Below, one piece after another: positions 25,468 through 40,486 of a DNA stretch of 64,000 nucleotides; the stretch's first letter is position 1; each line of letters starts with the position of its first letter. Source of the stretch: Sabellastarte sp. h YS-2021 (lineage: Eukaryota > Annelida > Polychaeta > Sabellida > Sabellidae); the NCBI GenBank assembly GCA_964017235.1, contig OZ024935.1, positions 32,405,596-32,469,595 of the forward strand. The letters run 5' to 3'. Both the position numbers and the translations under genes were made by a program. The notes beneath the pieces were generated by a model that saw only the letters and a program-made list of their open reading frames with translations, ran no database searches and was not told the DNA's origin.

Positions 25468-26120
25468 ACTTACATCTACATGGAAAATTCATGTCACGAC
25501 CTGTCCAAGTTCCCGGAGCACCGTTTTTCCTCCACAATTAAGTCAAATATTGAGATGTAATGCTGAAATTTGGGCAGGACGTTAGATTCATGTTACTGGT
25601 GATGATAGAATAGATTTCAGACTTACATCTATGTGGGAAAATAGTGTTGCGACCTGTCAAGGCTACATCGCCCAAGTACCCGGAGCGCCTTTTTTCCTCT
25701 GTAACTAAGTGAAATTTTGAGATGAAACCCTGGAATTTAGTCAGGACATTAGTTTTGTGGCACTTGTATTATAGCAATGATTTCAGACTTAAATCTACAT
25801 GGGAAACTAGTGTCATGACCCGTCAAGGCTACATCGCCAAAGTACCTGGAGCGCTGTTTTTCCTCCAAAACTAAGTCAAATATTGAGATGTAATGCTGAA
25901 ATTTGGGCTGGACGTTAGATTCATGTTACTGGTCATAATAGAAAAGATTTCAGACTTACATCTATGTGGGAAACTAGTGTCACGACCTGTCAAGGCTACA
26001 TCGCCCAAGTACCCGGAGCGCCTTTTTTCCTCTGTAAATAAGTCAAATATTGAGATGTAACGCTGGAATTTGGGTAGGACGTTAGTTTTGTGGCACTTGT
26101 GATTATAGCAATGATTTCAG
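25468..26120 (+). repeat. Copy 40, rare class W
   Basis: Its B reads 'gaaaatagtgttgcgacc', shared only with copy 83, and 'ggaatttagtcagg', found nowhere else. Its A combines the common 'ccacaatt' with 'gaatag', which otherwise goes with 'ccataatt', so it looks recombinant. It closes the first long segment (1307-26120). Confidence 0.82.
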
Positions 26121-29100
26121 ACTTACATCTACATGGAAAATTCATGTCACGACCTGTCCAAGTTCCCGGAGCACCGTTTTTCCTCCATAATTAAGTCAAA
26201 TATTGAGATGTAATGCTGAAATTTGGGCAGGACGTTAGATTCATGTTACTGGTGATGATAGAATAGATTTCAGACTTACATCTATGTGGGAAACTAGTGT
26301 TGCGACCTATCAAGGCTACATCGCCCAAGTACCCGGAGCGCCTTTTTTCCTCTGTAACTAAGTGAAATTTTGAGATGAAACCCTGGAATTTGGGCAGGAG
26401 ATTAGTTTTGTGGCACTTGTATTATAGCAATGATTTCAGACTTAAATCTACATGGGAAACTAGTGTCATGACCCGTCAAGGCTACATCGCCAAAGTACCT
26501 GGAGCGCTGTTTTTCCTCCAAAACTAAGTCAAATATTGAGATGTAATGCTGAAATTTGGGCTGGACGTTAGATTCATGTTACTGGTGATAATAGAAAAGA
26601 TTTCAGACTTACATCTATGTGGGAAACTAGTGTCATGACCTGTCAAGGCTACATCGCCCAAGTACCCGGAGCGCCTTTTTTCCTCTGTAAATAAGTCAAA
26701 TATTGAGATGTAACGCTGGAATTTGGGTAGGACGTTAGTTTTGTGGCACTTGTGATTATAGCAATGATTTCAGACTTACATCTACATGGAAAATTCATGT
26801 CACGACCTGTCCAAGTTCCCGGAGCACCGTTTTTCCTCCACAATTAAGTCAAATATTGAGATGTAATGCTGAAATTTGGGCAGGACGTTAGATTCATGTT
26901 ACTGGTGATGATAGAAAAGATTTCAGACTTACATCTATGTGGGAAACCAGTGTTGCGAACTGTCAAGGCTACATCGCCCAAGTACCCGGAGCGCCTTTTT
27001 TCCTCTGTAACTAAGTGAAATTTTGAGATGAAACCCTGGATATTGGGCAGGAGATTAGTTTTGTGGCACTTGTATTATAGCAATGATTTCAGACTTAAAT
27101 CTACATGGGAAACTAGTGTCATGACCCGTCAAGGCTACATCGCCAAAGTACCTGGAGCGCTGTTTTTCCTCCAAAACTAAGTCAAATATTGAGATGTAAT
27201 GCTGAAATTTGGGCTGGACGTTAGATTCATGTTACTGGTCATAATAGAAAAGATTTCAGACTTACATCTATGTGGGAAACTAGTGTCACGACCTGTCAAG
27301 GCTACATCGCCCAAGTACCCGGAGCGCCTTTTTTCCTCTGTAAATAAGTCAAATATTGAGATGTAACGCTGGAATTTGGGTAGGACGTTAGTTTTGTGGC
27401 ACTTGTGATTATAGCAATGATTTCAGACTTACATCTACATGGAAAATTCATGTCACGACCTGTCCAAGTTCCCGGAGCACCGTTTTTCCTCCATAATTAA
27501 GTCAAATATTGAGATGTAATGCTGAAATTTGGGCAGGACGTTAGATTCATGTTACTGGTGATGATAGAATAGATTTCAGACTTACATCTATGTGGGAAAC
27601 TAGTGTTGCGACCTATCAAGGCTACATCGCCCAAGTACCCGGAGCGCCTTTTTTCCTCTGTAACTAAGTGAAATTTTGAGATGAAACCCTGGAATTTGGG
27701 CAGGAGATTAGTTTTGTGGCACTTGTATTATAGCAATGATTTCAGACTTAAATCTACATGGGAAACTAGTGTCATGACCCGTCAAGGCTACATCGCCAAA
27801 GTACCTGGAGCGCTGTTTTTCCTCCAAAACTAAGTCAAATATTGAGATGTAATGCTGAAATTTGGGCTGGACGTTAGATTCATGTTACTGGTGATAATAG
27901 AAAAGATTTCAGACTTACATCTATGTGGGAAACTAGTGTCATGACCTGTCAAGGCTACATCGCCCAAGTACCCGGAGCGCCTTTTTTCCTCTGTAAATAA
28001 GTCAAATATTGAGATGTAACGCTGGAATTTAAGTAGGACGTTAGTTTTGTGGCACTTGTGATTATAGCAATGATTTCAGACTTACATCTACATGGAAAAT
28101 TCATGTCACGACCTGTCCAAGTTCCCGGAGCACCGTTTTTCCTCCACAATTAAGTCAAATATTGAGATGTAATGCTGAAATTTGGGCAGGACGTTAGATT
28201 CATGTTACTGGTGATGATAGAAAAGATTTCAGACTTACATCTATGTGGGAAACCAGTGTTGCGAACTGTCAAGGCTACATCGCCCAAGTACCCGGAGCGC
28301 CTTTTTTCCTCTGTAACTAAGTGAAATTTTGAGATGAAACCCTGGAATTTGGGCAGGAGATTAGTTTTGTGGCACTTGTATTATAGCAATGATTTCAGAC
28401 TTAAATCTACATGGGAAACTAGTGTCATGACCCGTCAAGGCTACATCGCCAAAGTACCTGGAGCGCTGTTTTTCCTCCAAAACTAAGTCAAATATTGAGA
28501 TGTAATGCTGAAATTTGGGCTGGACGTTAGATTCATGTTACTGGTGATAATAGAAAAGATTTCAGACTTACATCTATGTGGGAAACTAGTGTCATGACCT
28601 GTCAAGGCTACATCGCCCAAGTACCCGGAGCGCCTTTTTTCCTCTGTAAATAAGTCAAATATTGAGATGTAACGCTGGAATTTGGGTAGGACGTTAGTTT
28701 TGTGGCACTTGTGATTATAGCAATGATTTCAGACTTACATCTACATGGAAAATTCATGTCACGACCTGTCCAAGTTCCCGGAGCACCGTTTTTCCTCCAC
28801 AATTAAGTCAAATATTGAGATGTAATGCTGAAATTTGGGCAGGACGTTAGATTCATGTTACTGGTGATGATAGAAAAGATTTCAGACTTACATCTATGTG
28901 GGAAACCAGTGTTGCGAACTGTCAAGGCTACATCGCCCAAGTACCCGGAGCGCCTTTTTTCCTCTGTAACTAAGTGAAATTTTGAGATGAAACCCTGGAT
29001 ATTGGGCAGGAGATTAGTTTTGTGGCACTTGTATTATAGCAATGATTTCAGACTTAAATCTACATGGGAAACTAGTGTCATGACCCGTCAAGGCTACATC

Positions 29101-31997
29101 GCCAAAGTACCTGGAGCGCTGTTTTTCCTCCAAAACTAAGTCAAATATTGAGATGTAATGCTGAAATTTGGGCTGGACGTTAGATTCATGTTACTGGTCA
29201 TAATAGAAAAGATTTCAGACTTACATCTATGTGGGAAACTAGTGTCACGACCTGTCAAGGCTACATCGCCCAAGTAACCGGAGCGCCTTTTTTCCTCTGT
29301 AAATAAGTCAAATATTGAGATGTAACGCTGGAATTTGGGTAGGACGTTAGTTTTGTGGCACTTGTGATTATAGCAATGATTTCAGACTTACATCTACATG
29401 GAAAATTCATGTCACGACCTGTCCAAGTTCCCGGAGCACCGTTTTTCCTCCACAATTAAGTCAAATATTGAGATGTAATGCTGAAATTTGGGCAGGACGT
29501 TAGATTCATGTTACTGGTGATGATAGAAAAGATTTCAGACTTACATCTATGTGGGAAACCAGTGTTGCGAACTGTCAAGGCTACATCGCCCAAGTACCTG
29601 GAGCGCCTTTTTTCCTCTGTAACTAAGTGAAATTTTGAGATGAAACCCTGGAATTTGGCCAGGACATTAGTTTTGTGGCACTTGTATTATAGCAATGATT
29701 TCAGATTTAAATCTACATGGAAAACTAGTGTCATGACCCGTCAAGGCTACATCGCCAAAGTACCTGGAGCGCTGTTTTTCCTCCAAAACTAAGTCAAATA
29801 TTGAGATGTAATGCTGAAATTTGGGCTGGACGTTAGATTCATGTTACTGGTCATAATAGAAAAGATTTCAGACTTACATCTATGTGGGAAACTAGTGTCA
29901 CGACCTGTCAAGGCTACATCGCCCAAGTACCCGGAGCGCCTTTTTTCCTCTGTAAATAAGTCAAATATTGAGATGTAACGCTGGAATTTAAGTAGGACGT
30001 TAGTTTTGTGGCACTTGTGATTATAGCAATGATTTCAGACTTACATCTACATGGAAAATTCATGTCACGACCTGTCCAAGTTCCCGGAGCACCGTTTTTC
30101 CTCCACAGTTAAGTCAAATATTGAGATGTAATGCTGAAATTTGGGCAGGACGTTAGATTCATGTTACTGGTGATGATAGAAAAGATTTCAGACTTACATC
30201 TATGTGGGAAACCAGTGTTGCAAACTGTCAAGGCTACATCGCCCAAGTACCCGGAGCGCCTTTTTTCCTCTGTAACTAAGTGAAATTTTGAGATGAAACC
30301 CTGGAATTTGGGCAGGAGATTAGTTTTGTGGCACTTGTATTATAGCAATGATTTCAGACTTAAATCTACATGGGAAACTAGTGTCATGACCCGTCAAGGC
30401 TACATCGCCAAAGTACCTGGAGCGCTGTTTTTCCTCCAAAACTAAGTCAAATATTGAGATGTAATGCTGAAATTTGGGCTGGACGTTAGATTCATGTTAC
30501 TGGTGATAATAGAAAAGATTTCAGACTTACATCTATGTGGGAAACTAGTGTCATGACCTGTCAAGGCTACATCGCCCAAGTACCCGGAGCGCCTTTTTTC
30601 CTCTGTAAATAAGTCAAATATTGAGATGTAACGCTGGAATTTGGGTAGGACGTTAGTTTTGTGGCACTTGTGATTATAGCAATGATTTCAGACTTACATC
30701 TACATGGAAAATTCATGTCACGACCTGTCCAAGTTCCCGGAGCACCGTTTTTCCTCCACAATTAAGTCAAATATTGAGATGTAATGCTGAAATTTGGGCA
30801 GGACGTTAGATTCATGTTACTGGTGATGATAGAAAAGATTTCAGACTTACATCTATGTGGGAAACCAGTGTTGCGAACTGTCAAGGCTACATCGCCCAAG
30901 TACCTGGAGCGCCTTTTTTCCTCTGTAACTAAGTGAAATTTTGAGATGAAACCCTGGAATTTGGCCAGGACATTAGTTTTGTGGCACTTGTATTATAGCA
31001 ATGATTTCAGATTTAAATCTACATGGAAAACTAGTGTCATGACCCGTCAAGGCTACATCGCCAAAGTACCTGGAGCGCTGTTTTTCCTCCAAAACTAAGT
31101 CAAATATTGAGATGTAATGCTGAAATTTGGGCTGGACGTTAGATTCATGTTACTGGTCATAATAGAAAAGATTTCAGACTTACATCTATGTGGGAAACTA
31201 GTGTCACGACCTGTCAAGGCTACATCGCCCAAGTACCCGGAGCGCCTTTTTTCCTCTGTAAATAAGTCAAATATTGAGATGTAACGCTGGAATTTAAGTA
31301 GGACGTTAGTTTTGTGGCACTTGTGATTATAGCAATGATTTCAGACTTACATCTACATGGAAAATTCATGTCACGACCTGTCCAAGTTCCCGGAGCACCG
31401 TTTTTCCTCCACAGTTAAGTCAAATATTGAGATGTAATGCTGAAATTTGGGCAGGACGTTAGATTCATGTTACTGGTGATGATAGAAAAGATTTCAGACT
31501 TACATCTATGTGGGAAACCAGTGTTGCAAACTGTCAAGGCTACATCGCCCAAGTACCCGGAGCGCCTTTTTTCCTCTGTAACTAAGTGAAATTTTGAGAT
31601 GAAACCCTGGAATTTGGGCAGGAGATTAGTTTTGTGGCACTTGTATTATAGCAATGATTTCAGACTTAAATCTACATGGGAAACTAGTGTCATGACCCGT
31701 CAAGGCTACATCGCCAAAGTACCTGGAGCGCTGTTTTTCCTCCAAAACTAAGTCAAATATTGAGATGTAATGCTGAAATTTGGGCTGGACGTTAGATTCA
31801 TGTTACTGGTGATAATAGAAAAGATTTCAGACTTACATCTATGTGGGAAACTAGTGTCATGACCTGTCAAGGCTACATCGCCCAAGTACCCGGAGCGCCT
31901 TTTTTCCTCTGTAAATAAGTCAAATATTGAGATGTAACGCTGGAATTTGGGTAGGACGTTAGTTTTGTGGCACTTGTGATTATAGCAATGATTTCAG
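26121..31997 (+). repeat. Copies 41-49, block X-F-Y-S-V-P-G-P-G (second occurrence)
   Basis: Same order of classes as 1307-7183, displaced by 38 units (24814 bp). It opens the second long segment. Confidence 0.85.
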
Positions 31998-34900
31998 ACT
32001 TACATCTACATGGAAAATTCATGTCACGACCTGTCCAAGTTCCCGGAGCACCGTTTTTCCTCCACAATTAAGTCAAATATTGAGATGTAATGCTGAAATT
32101 TGGGCAGGACGTTAGATTCATGTTACTGGTGATGATAGAAAAGATTTCAGACTTACATCTATGTGGGAAACCAGTGTTGCGAACTGTCAAGGCTACATCG
32201 CCCAAGTACCCGGAGCGCCTTTTTTCCTCTGTAACTAAGTGAAATTTTGAGATGAAACCCTGGATATTGGGCAGGAGATTAGTTTTGTGGCACTTGTATT
32301 ATAGCAATGATTTCAGACTTAAATCTACATGGGAAACTAGTGTCATGACCCGTCAAGGCTACATCGCCAAAGTACCTGGAGCGCTGTTTTTCCTCCAAAA
32401 CTAAGTCAAATATTGAGATGTAATGCTGAAATTTGGGCTGGACGTTAGATTCATGTTACTGGTCATAATAGAAAAGATTTCAGACTTACATCTATGTGGG
32501 AAACTAGTGTCACGACCTGTCAAGGCTACATCGCCCAAGTACCCGGAGCGCCTTTTTTCCTCTGTAAATAAGTCAAATATTGAGATGTAACGCTGGAATT
32601 TGGGTAGGACGTTAGTTTTGTGGCACTTGTGATTATAGCAATGATTTCAGACTTACATCTACATGGAAAATTCATGTCACGACCTGTCCAAGTTCCCGGA
32701 GCACCGTTTTTCCTCCATAATTAAGTCAAATATTGAGATGTAATGCTGAAATTTGGGCAGGACGTTAGATTCATGTTACTGGTGATGATAGAATAGATTT
32801 CAGACTTACATCTATGTGGGAAACTAGTGTTGCGACCTATCAAGGCTACATCGCCCAAGTACCCGGAGCGCCTTTTTTCCTCTGTAACTAAGTGAAATTT
32901 TGAGATGAAACCCTGGAATTTGGGCAGGAGATTAGTTTTGTGGCACTTGTATTATAGCAATGATTTCAGACTTAAATCTACATGGGAAACTAGTGTCATG
33001 ACCCGTCAAGGCTACATCGCCAAAGTACCTGGAGCGCTGTTTTTCCTCCAAAACTAAGTCAAATATTGAGATGTAATGCTGAAATTTGGGCTGGACGTTA
33101 GATTCATGTTACTGGTGATAATAGAAAAGATTTCAGACTTACATCTATGTGGGAAACTAGTGTCATGACCTGTCAAGGCTACATCGCCCAAGTACCCGGA
33201 GCGCCTTTTTTCCTCTGTAAATAAGTCAAATATTGAGATGTAACGCTGGAATTTAAGTAGGACGTTAGTTTTGTGGCACTTGTGATTATAGCAATGATTT
33301 CAGACTTACATCTACATGGAAAATTCATGTCACGACCTGTCCAAGTTCCCGGAGCACCGTTTTTCCTCCACAATTAAGTCAAATATTGAGATGTAATGCT
33401 GAAATTTGGGCAGGACGTTAGATTCATGTTACTGGTGATGATAGAAAAGATTTCAGACTTACATCTATGTGGGAAACCAGTGTTGCGAACTGTCAAGGCT
33501 ACATCGCCCAAGTACCCGGAGCGCCTTTTTTCCTCTGTAACTAAGTGAAATTTTGAGATGAAACCCTGGAATTTGGGCAGGAGATTAGTTTTGTGGCACT
33601 TGTATTATAGCAATGATTTCAGACTTAAATCTACATGGGAAACTAGTGTCATGACCCGTCAAGGCTACATCGCCAAAGTACCTGGAGCGCTGTTTTTCCT
33701 CCAAAACTAAGTCAAATATTGAGATGTAATGCTGAAATTTGGGCTGGACGTTAGATTCATGTTACTGGTGATAATAGAAAAGATTTCAGACTTACATCTA
33801 TGTGGGAAACTAGTGTCATGACCTGTCAAGGCTACATCGCCCAAGTACCCGGAGCGCCTTTTTTCCTCTGTAAATAAGTCAAATATTGAGATGTAACGCT
33901 GGAATTTGGGTAGGACGTTAGTTTTGTGGCACTTGTGATTATAGCAATGATTTCAGACTTACATCTACATGGAAAATTCATGTCACGACCTGTCCAAGTT
34001 CCCGGAGCACCGTTTTTCCTCCACAATTAAGTCAAATATTGAGATGTAATGCTGAAATTTGGGCAGGACGTTAGATTCATGTTACTGGTGATGATAGAAA
34101 AGATTTCAGACTTACATCTATGTGGGAAACCAGTGTTGCGAACTGTCAAGGCTACATCGCCCAAGTACCCGGAGCGCCTTTTTTCCTCTGTAACTAAGTG
34201 AAATTTTGAGATGAAACCCTGGATATTGGGCAGGAGATTAGTTTTGTGGCACTTGTATTATAGCAATGATTTCAGACTTAAATCTACATGGGAAACTAGT
34301 GTCATGACCCGTCAAGGCTACATCGCCAAAGTACCTGGAGCGCTGTTTTTCCTCCAAAACTAAGTCAAATATTGAGATGTAATGCTGAAATTTGGGCTGG
34401 ACGTTAGATTCATGTTACTGGTCATAATAGAAAAGATTTCAGACTTACATCTATGTGGGAAACTAGTGTCACGACCTGTCAAGGCTACATCGCCCAAGTA
34501 ACCGGAGCGCCTTTTTTCCTCTGTAAATAAGTCAAATATTGAGATGTAACGCTGGAATTTGGGTAGGACGTTAGTTTTGTGGCACTTGTGATTATAGCAA
34601 TGATTTCAGACTTACATCTACATGGAAAATTCATGTCACGACCTGTCCAAGTTCCCGGAGCACCGTTTTTCCTCCACAATTAAGTCAAATATTGAGATGT
34701 AATGCTGAAATTTGGGCAGGACGTTAGATTCATGTTACTGGTGATGATAGAAAAGATTTCAGACTTACATCTATGTGGGAAACCAGTGTTGCGAACTGTC
34801 AAGGCTACATCGCCCAAGTACCTGGAGCGCCTTTTTTCCTCTGTAACTAAGTGAAATTTTGAGATGAAACCCTGGAATTTGGCCAGGACATTAGTTTTGT

Positions 34901-37221
34901 GGCACTTGTATTATAGCAATGATTTCAGATTTAAATCTACATGGAAAACTAGTGTCATGACCCGTCAAGGCTACATCGCCAAAGTACCTGGAGCGCTGTT
35001 TTTCCTCCAAAACTAAGTCAAATATTGAGATGTAATGCTGAAATTTGGGCTGGACGTTAGATTCATGTTACTGGTCATAATAGAAAAGATTTCAGACTTA
35101 TATCTATGTGGGAAACTAGTGTCACGACCTGTCAAGGCTACATCGCCCAAGTACCCGGAGCGCCTTTTTTCCTCTGTAAATAAGTCAAATATTGAGATGT
35201 AACGCTGGAATTTAAGTAGGACGTTAGTTTTGTGGCACTTGTGATTATAGCAATGATTTCAGACTTACATCTACATGGAAAATTCATGTCACGACCTGTC
35301 CAAGTTCCCGGAGCACCGTTTTTCCTCCACAGTTAAGTCAAATATTGAGATGTAATGCTGAAATTTGGGCAGGACGTTAGATTCATGTTACTGGTGATGA
35401 TAGAAAAGATTTCAGACTTACATCTATGTGGGAAACCAGTGTTGCAAACTGTCAAGGCTACATCGCCCAAGTACCCGGAGCGCCTTTTTTCCTCTGTAAC
35501 TAAGTGAAATTTTGAGATGAAACCCTGGAATTTGGGCAGGAGATTAGTTTTGTGGCACTTGTATTATAGCAATGATTTCAGACTTAAATCTACATGGGAA
35601 ACTAGTGTCATGACCCGTCAAGGCTACATCGCCAAAGTACCTGGAGCGCTGTTTTTCCTCCAAAACTAAGTCAAATATTGAGATGTAATGCTGAAATTTG
35701 GGCTGGACGTTAGATTCATGTTACTGGTGATAATAGAAAAGATTTCAGACTTACATCTATGTGGGAAACTAGTGTCATGACCTGTCAAGGCTACATCGCC
35801 CAAGTACCCGGAGCGCCTTTTTTCCTCTGTAAATAAGTCAAATATTGAGATGTAACGCTGGAATTTGGGTAGGACGTTAGTTTTGTGGCACTTGTGATTA
35901 TAGCAATGATTTCAGACTTACATCTACATGGAAAATTCATGTCACGACCTGTCCAAGTTCCCGGAGCACCGTTTTTCCTCCACAATTAAGTCAAATATTG
36001 AGATGTAATGCTGAAATTTGGGCAGGACGTTAGATTCATGTTACTGGTGATGATAGAAAAGATTTCAGACTTACATCTATGTGGGAAACCAGTGTTGCGA
36101 ACTGTCAAGGCTACATCGCCCAAGTACCTGGAGCGCCTTTTTTCCTCTGTAACTAAGTGAAATTTTGAGATGAAACCCTGGAATTTGGCCAGGACATTAG
36201 TTTTGTGGCACTTGTATTATAGCAATGATTTCAGATTTAAATCTACATGGAAAACTAGTGTCATGACCCGTCAAGGCTACATCGCCAAAGTACCTGGAGC
36301 GCTGTTTTTCCTCCAAAACTAAGTCAAATATTGAGATGTAATGCTGAAATTTGGGCTGGACGTTAGATTCATGTTACTGGTCATAATAGAAAAGATTTCA
36401 GACTTACATCTATGTGGGAAACTAGTGTCACGACCTGTCAAGGCTACATCGCCCAAGTACCCGGAGCGCCTTTTTTCCTCTGTAAATAAGTCAAATATTG
36501 AGATGTAACGCTGGAATTTAAGTAGGACGTTAGTTTTGTGGCACTTGTGATTATAGCAATGATTTCAGACTTACATCTACATGGAAAATTCATGTCACGA
36601 CCTGTCCAAGTTCCCGGAGCACCGTTTTTCCTCCACAGTTAAGTCAAATATTGAGATGTAATGCTGAAATTTGGGCAGGACGTTAGATTCATGTTACTGG
36701 TGATGATAGAAAAGATTTCAGACTTACATCTATGTGGGAAACCAGTGTTGCAAACTGTCAAGGCTACATCGCCCAAGTACCCGGAGCGCCTTTTTTCCTC
36801 TGTAACTAAGTGAAATTTTGAGATGAAACCCTGGAATTTGGGCAGGAGATTAGTTTTGTGGCACTTGTATTATAGCAATGATTTCAGACTTAAATCTACA
36901 TGGGAAACTAGTGTCATGACCCGTCAAGGCTACATCGCCAAAGTACCTGGAGCGCTGTTTTTCCTCCAAAACTAAGTCAAATATTGAGATGTAATGCTGA
37001 AATTTGGGCTGGACGTTAGATTCATGTTACTGGTGATAATAGAAAAGATTTCAGACTTACATCTATGTGGGAAACTAGTGTCATGACCTGTCAAGGCTAC
37101 ATCGCCCAAGTACCCGGAGCGCCTTTTTTCCTCTGTAAATAAGTCAAATATTGAGATGTAACGCTGGAATTTGGGTAGGACGTTAGTTTTGTGGCACTTG
37201 TGATTATAGCAATGATTTCAG
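31998..37221 (+). repeat. Copies 50-57, block F-Y-S-V-P-G-P-G
   Basis: Tandem duplicate of the eight copies directly before it (26774-31997), 5224 bp long. Copy 54 carries a private C to T at 35101 ('cttatatct'). Confidence 0.86.
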
Positions 37222-40200
37222 ACTTACATCTACATGGAAAATTCATGTCACGACCTGTCCAAGTTCCCGGAGCACCGTTTTTCCTCCACAATTAAGTCAA
37301 ATATTGAGATGTAATGCTGAAATTTGGGCAGGACGTTAGATTCATGTTACTGGTGATGATAGAAAAGATTTCAGACTTACATCTATGTGGGAAACCAGTG
37401 TTGCGAACTGTCAAGGCTACATCGCCCAAGTACCCGGAGCGCCTTTTTTCCTCTGTAACTAAGTGAAATTTTGAGATGAAACCCTGGAATTTGGCCAGGA
37501 CATTAGTTTTGTGGCACTTGTATTATAGCAATGATTTCAGATTTAAATCTACATGGAAAACTAGTGTCATGACCCGTCAAGGCTACATCGCCAAAGTACC
37601 TGGAGCGCTGTTTTTCCTCCAAAACTAAGTCAAATATTGAGATGTAAGGCTGAAATTTGGGCTGGACGTTAGATTCATGTTACTGGTCATAATAGAAAAG
37701 ATTTCAGACTTACATCTATGTGGGAAACTAGTGTCACGACCTGTCAAGGCTACATCGCCCAAGTACCCGGAGCGCCTTTTTTCCTCTGTAAATAAGTCAA
37801 ATATTGAGATGTAACGCTGGAATTTAAGTAGGACGTTAGTTTTGTGGCACTTGTGATTATAGCAATGATTTCAGACTTACATCTACATGGAAAATTCATG
37901 TCACGACCTGTCCAAGTTCCCGGAGCACCGTTTTTCCTCCACAATTAAGTCAAATATTGAGATGTAATGCTGAAATTTGGGCAGGACGTTAGATTCATGT
38001 TACTGGTGATGATAGAAAAGATTTCAGACTTACATCTATGTGGGAAACCAGTGTTGCGAACTGTCAAGGCTACATCGCCCAAGTACCCGGAGCGCCTTTT
38101 TTCCTCTGTAACTAAGTGAAATTTTGAGATGAAACCCTGGAATTTGGGCAGGAGATTAGTTTTGTGGCACTTGTATTATAGCAATGATTTCAGACTTAAA
38201 TCTACATGGGAAACTAGTGTCATGACCCGTCAAGGCTACATCGCCAAAGTACCTGGAGCGCTGTTTTTCCTCCAAAACTAAGTCAAATATTGAGATGTAA
38301 TGCTGAAATTTGGGCTGGACGTTAGATTCATGTTACTGGTGATAATAGAAAAGATTTCAGACTTACATCTATGTGGGAAACTAGTGTCATGACCTGTCAA
38401 GGCTACATCGCCCAAGTACCCGGAGCGCCTTTTTTCCTCTGTAAATAAGTCAAATATTGAGATGTAACGCTGGAATTTGGGTAGGACGTTAGTTTTGTGG
38501 CACTTGTGATTATAGCAATGATTTCAGACTTACATCTACATGGAAAATTCATGTCACGACCTGTCCAAGTTCCCGGAGCACCGTTTTTCCTCCACAATTA
38601 AGTCAAATATTGAGATGTAATGCTGAAATTTGGGCAGGACGTTAGATTCATGTTACTGGTGATGATAGAAAAGATTTCAGACTTACATCTATGTGGGAAA
38701 CCAGTGTTGCGAACTGTCAAGGCTACATCGCCCAAGTACCCGGAGCGCCTTTTTTCCTCTGTAACTAAGTGAAATTTTGAGATGAAACCCTGGAATTTGG
38801 CCAGGACATTAGTTTTGTGGCACTTGTATTATAGCAATGATTTCAGATTTAAATCTACATGGAAAACTAGTGTCATGACCCGTCAAGGCTACATCGCCAA
38901 AGTACCTGGAGCGCTGTTTTTCCTCCAAAACTAAGTCAAATATTGAGATGTAATGCTGAAATTTGGGCTGGACGTTAGATTCATGTTACTGGTCATAATA
39001 GAAAAGATTTCAGACTTACATCTATGTGGGAAACTAGTGTCACGACCTGTCAAGGCTACATCGCCCAAGTACCCGGAGCGCCTTTTTTCCTCTGTAAATA
39101 AGTCAAATATTGAGATGTAACGCTGGAATTTAAGTAGGACGTTAGTTTTGTGGCACTTGTGATTATAGCAATGATTTCAGACTTACATCTACATGGAAAA
39201 TTCATGTCACGACCTGTCCAAGTTCCCGGAGCACCGTTTTTCCTCCACAATTAAGTCAAATATTGAGATGTAATGCTGAAATTTGGGCAGGACGTTAGAT
39301 TCATGTTACTGGTGATGATAGAAAAGATTTCAGACTTACATCTATGTGGGAAACCAGTGTTGCGAACTGTCAAGGCTACATCGCCCAAGTACCCGGAGCG
39401 CCTTTTTTCCTCTGTAACTAAGTGAAATTTTGAGATGAAACCCTGGAATTTGGGCAGGAGATTAGTTTTGTGGCACTTGTATTATAGCAATGATTTCAGA
39501 CTTAAATCTACATGGGAAACTAGTGTCATGACCCGTCAAGGCTACATCGCCAAAGTACCTGGAGCGCTGTTTTTCCTCCAAAACTAAGTCAAATATTGAG
39601 ATGTAATGCTGAAATTTGGGCTGGACGTTAGATTCATGTTACTGGTGATAATAGAAAAGATTTCAGACTTACATCTATGTGGGAAACTAGTGTCATGACC
39701 TGTCAAGGCTACATCGCCCAAGTACCCGGAGCGCCTTTTTTCCTCTGTAAATAAGTCAAATATTGAGATGTAACGCTGGAATTTGGGTAGGACGTTAGTT
39801 TTGTGGCACTTGTGATTATAGCAATGATTTCAGACTTACATCTACATGGAAAATTCATGTCACGACCTGTCCAAGTTCCCGGAGCACCGTTTTTCCTCCA
39901 CAATTAAGTCAAATATTGAGATGTAATGCTGAAATTTGGGCAGGACGTTAGATTCATGTTACTGGTGATGATAGAAAAGATTTCAGACTTACATCTATGT
40001 GGGAAACCAGTGTTGCGAACTGTCAAGGCTACATCGCCCAAGTACCCGGAGCGCCTTTTTTCCTCTGTAACTAAGTGAAATTTTGAGATGAAACCCTGGA
40101 TATTGGGCAGGAGATTAGTTTTGTGGCACTTGTATTATAGCAATGATTTCAGACTTAAATCTACATGGGAAACTAGTGTCATGACCCGTCAAGGCTACAT

Positions 40201-40486
40201 CGCCAAAGTACCTGGAGCGCTGTTTTTCCTCCAAAACTAAGTCAAATATTGAGATGTAATGCTGAAATTTGGGCTGGACGTTAGATTCATGTTACTGGTC
40301 ATAATAGAAAAGATTTCAGACTTACATCTATGTGGGAAACTAGTGTCACGACCTGTCAAGGCTACATCGCCCAAGTAACCGGAGCGCCTTTTTTCCTCTG
40401 TAAATAAGTCAAATATTGAGATGTAACGCTGGAATTTGGGTAGGACGTTAGTTTTGTGGCACTTGTGATTATAGCAATGATTTCAG
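37222..40486 (+). repeat. Copies 58-62, block p-S-p-S-V
   Basis: Corresponds to copies 23-29 with two copies (R-S) missing, a 1306-bp length difference. Copy 58 has a private T to G at 37648 ('gtaaggctg'). Confidence 0.8.
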
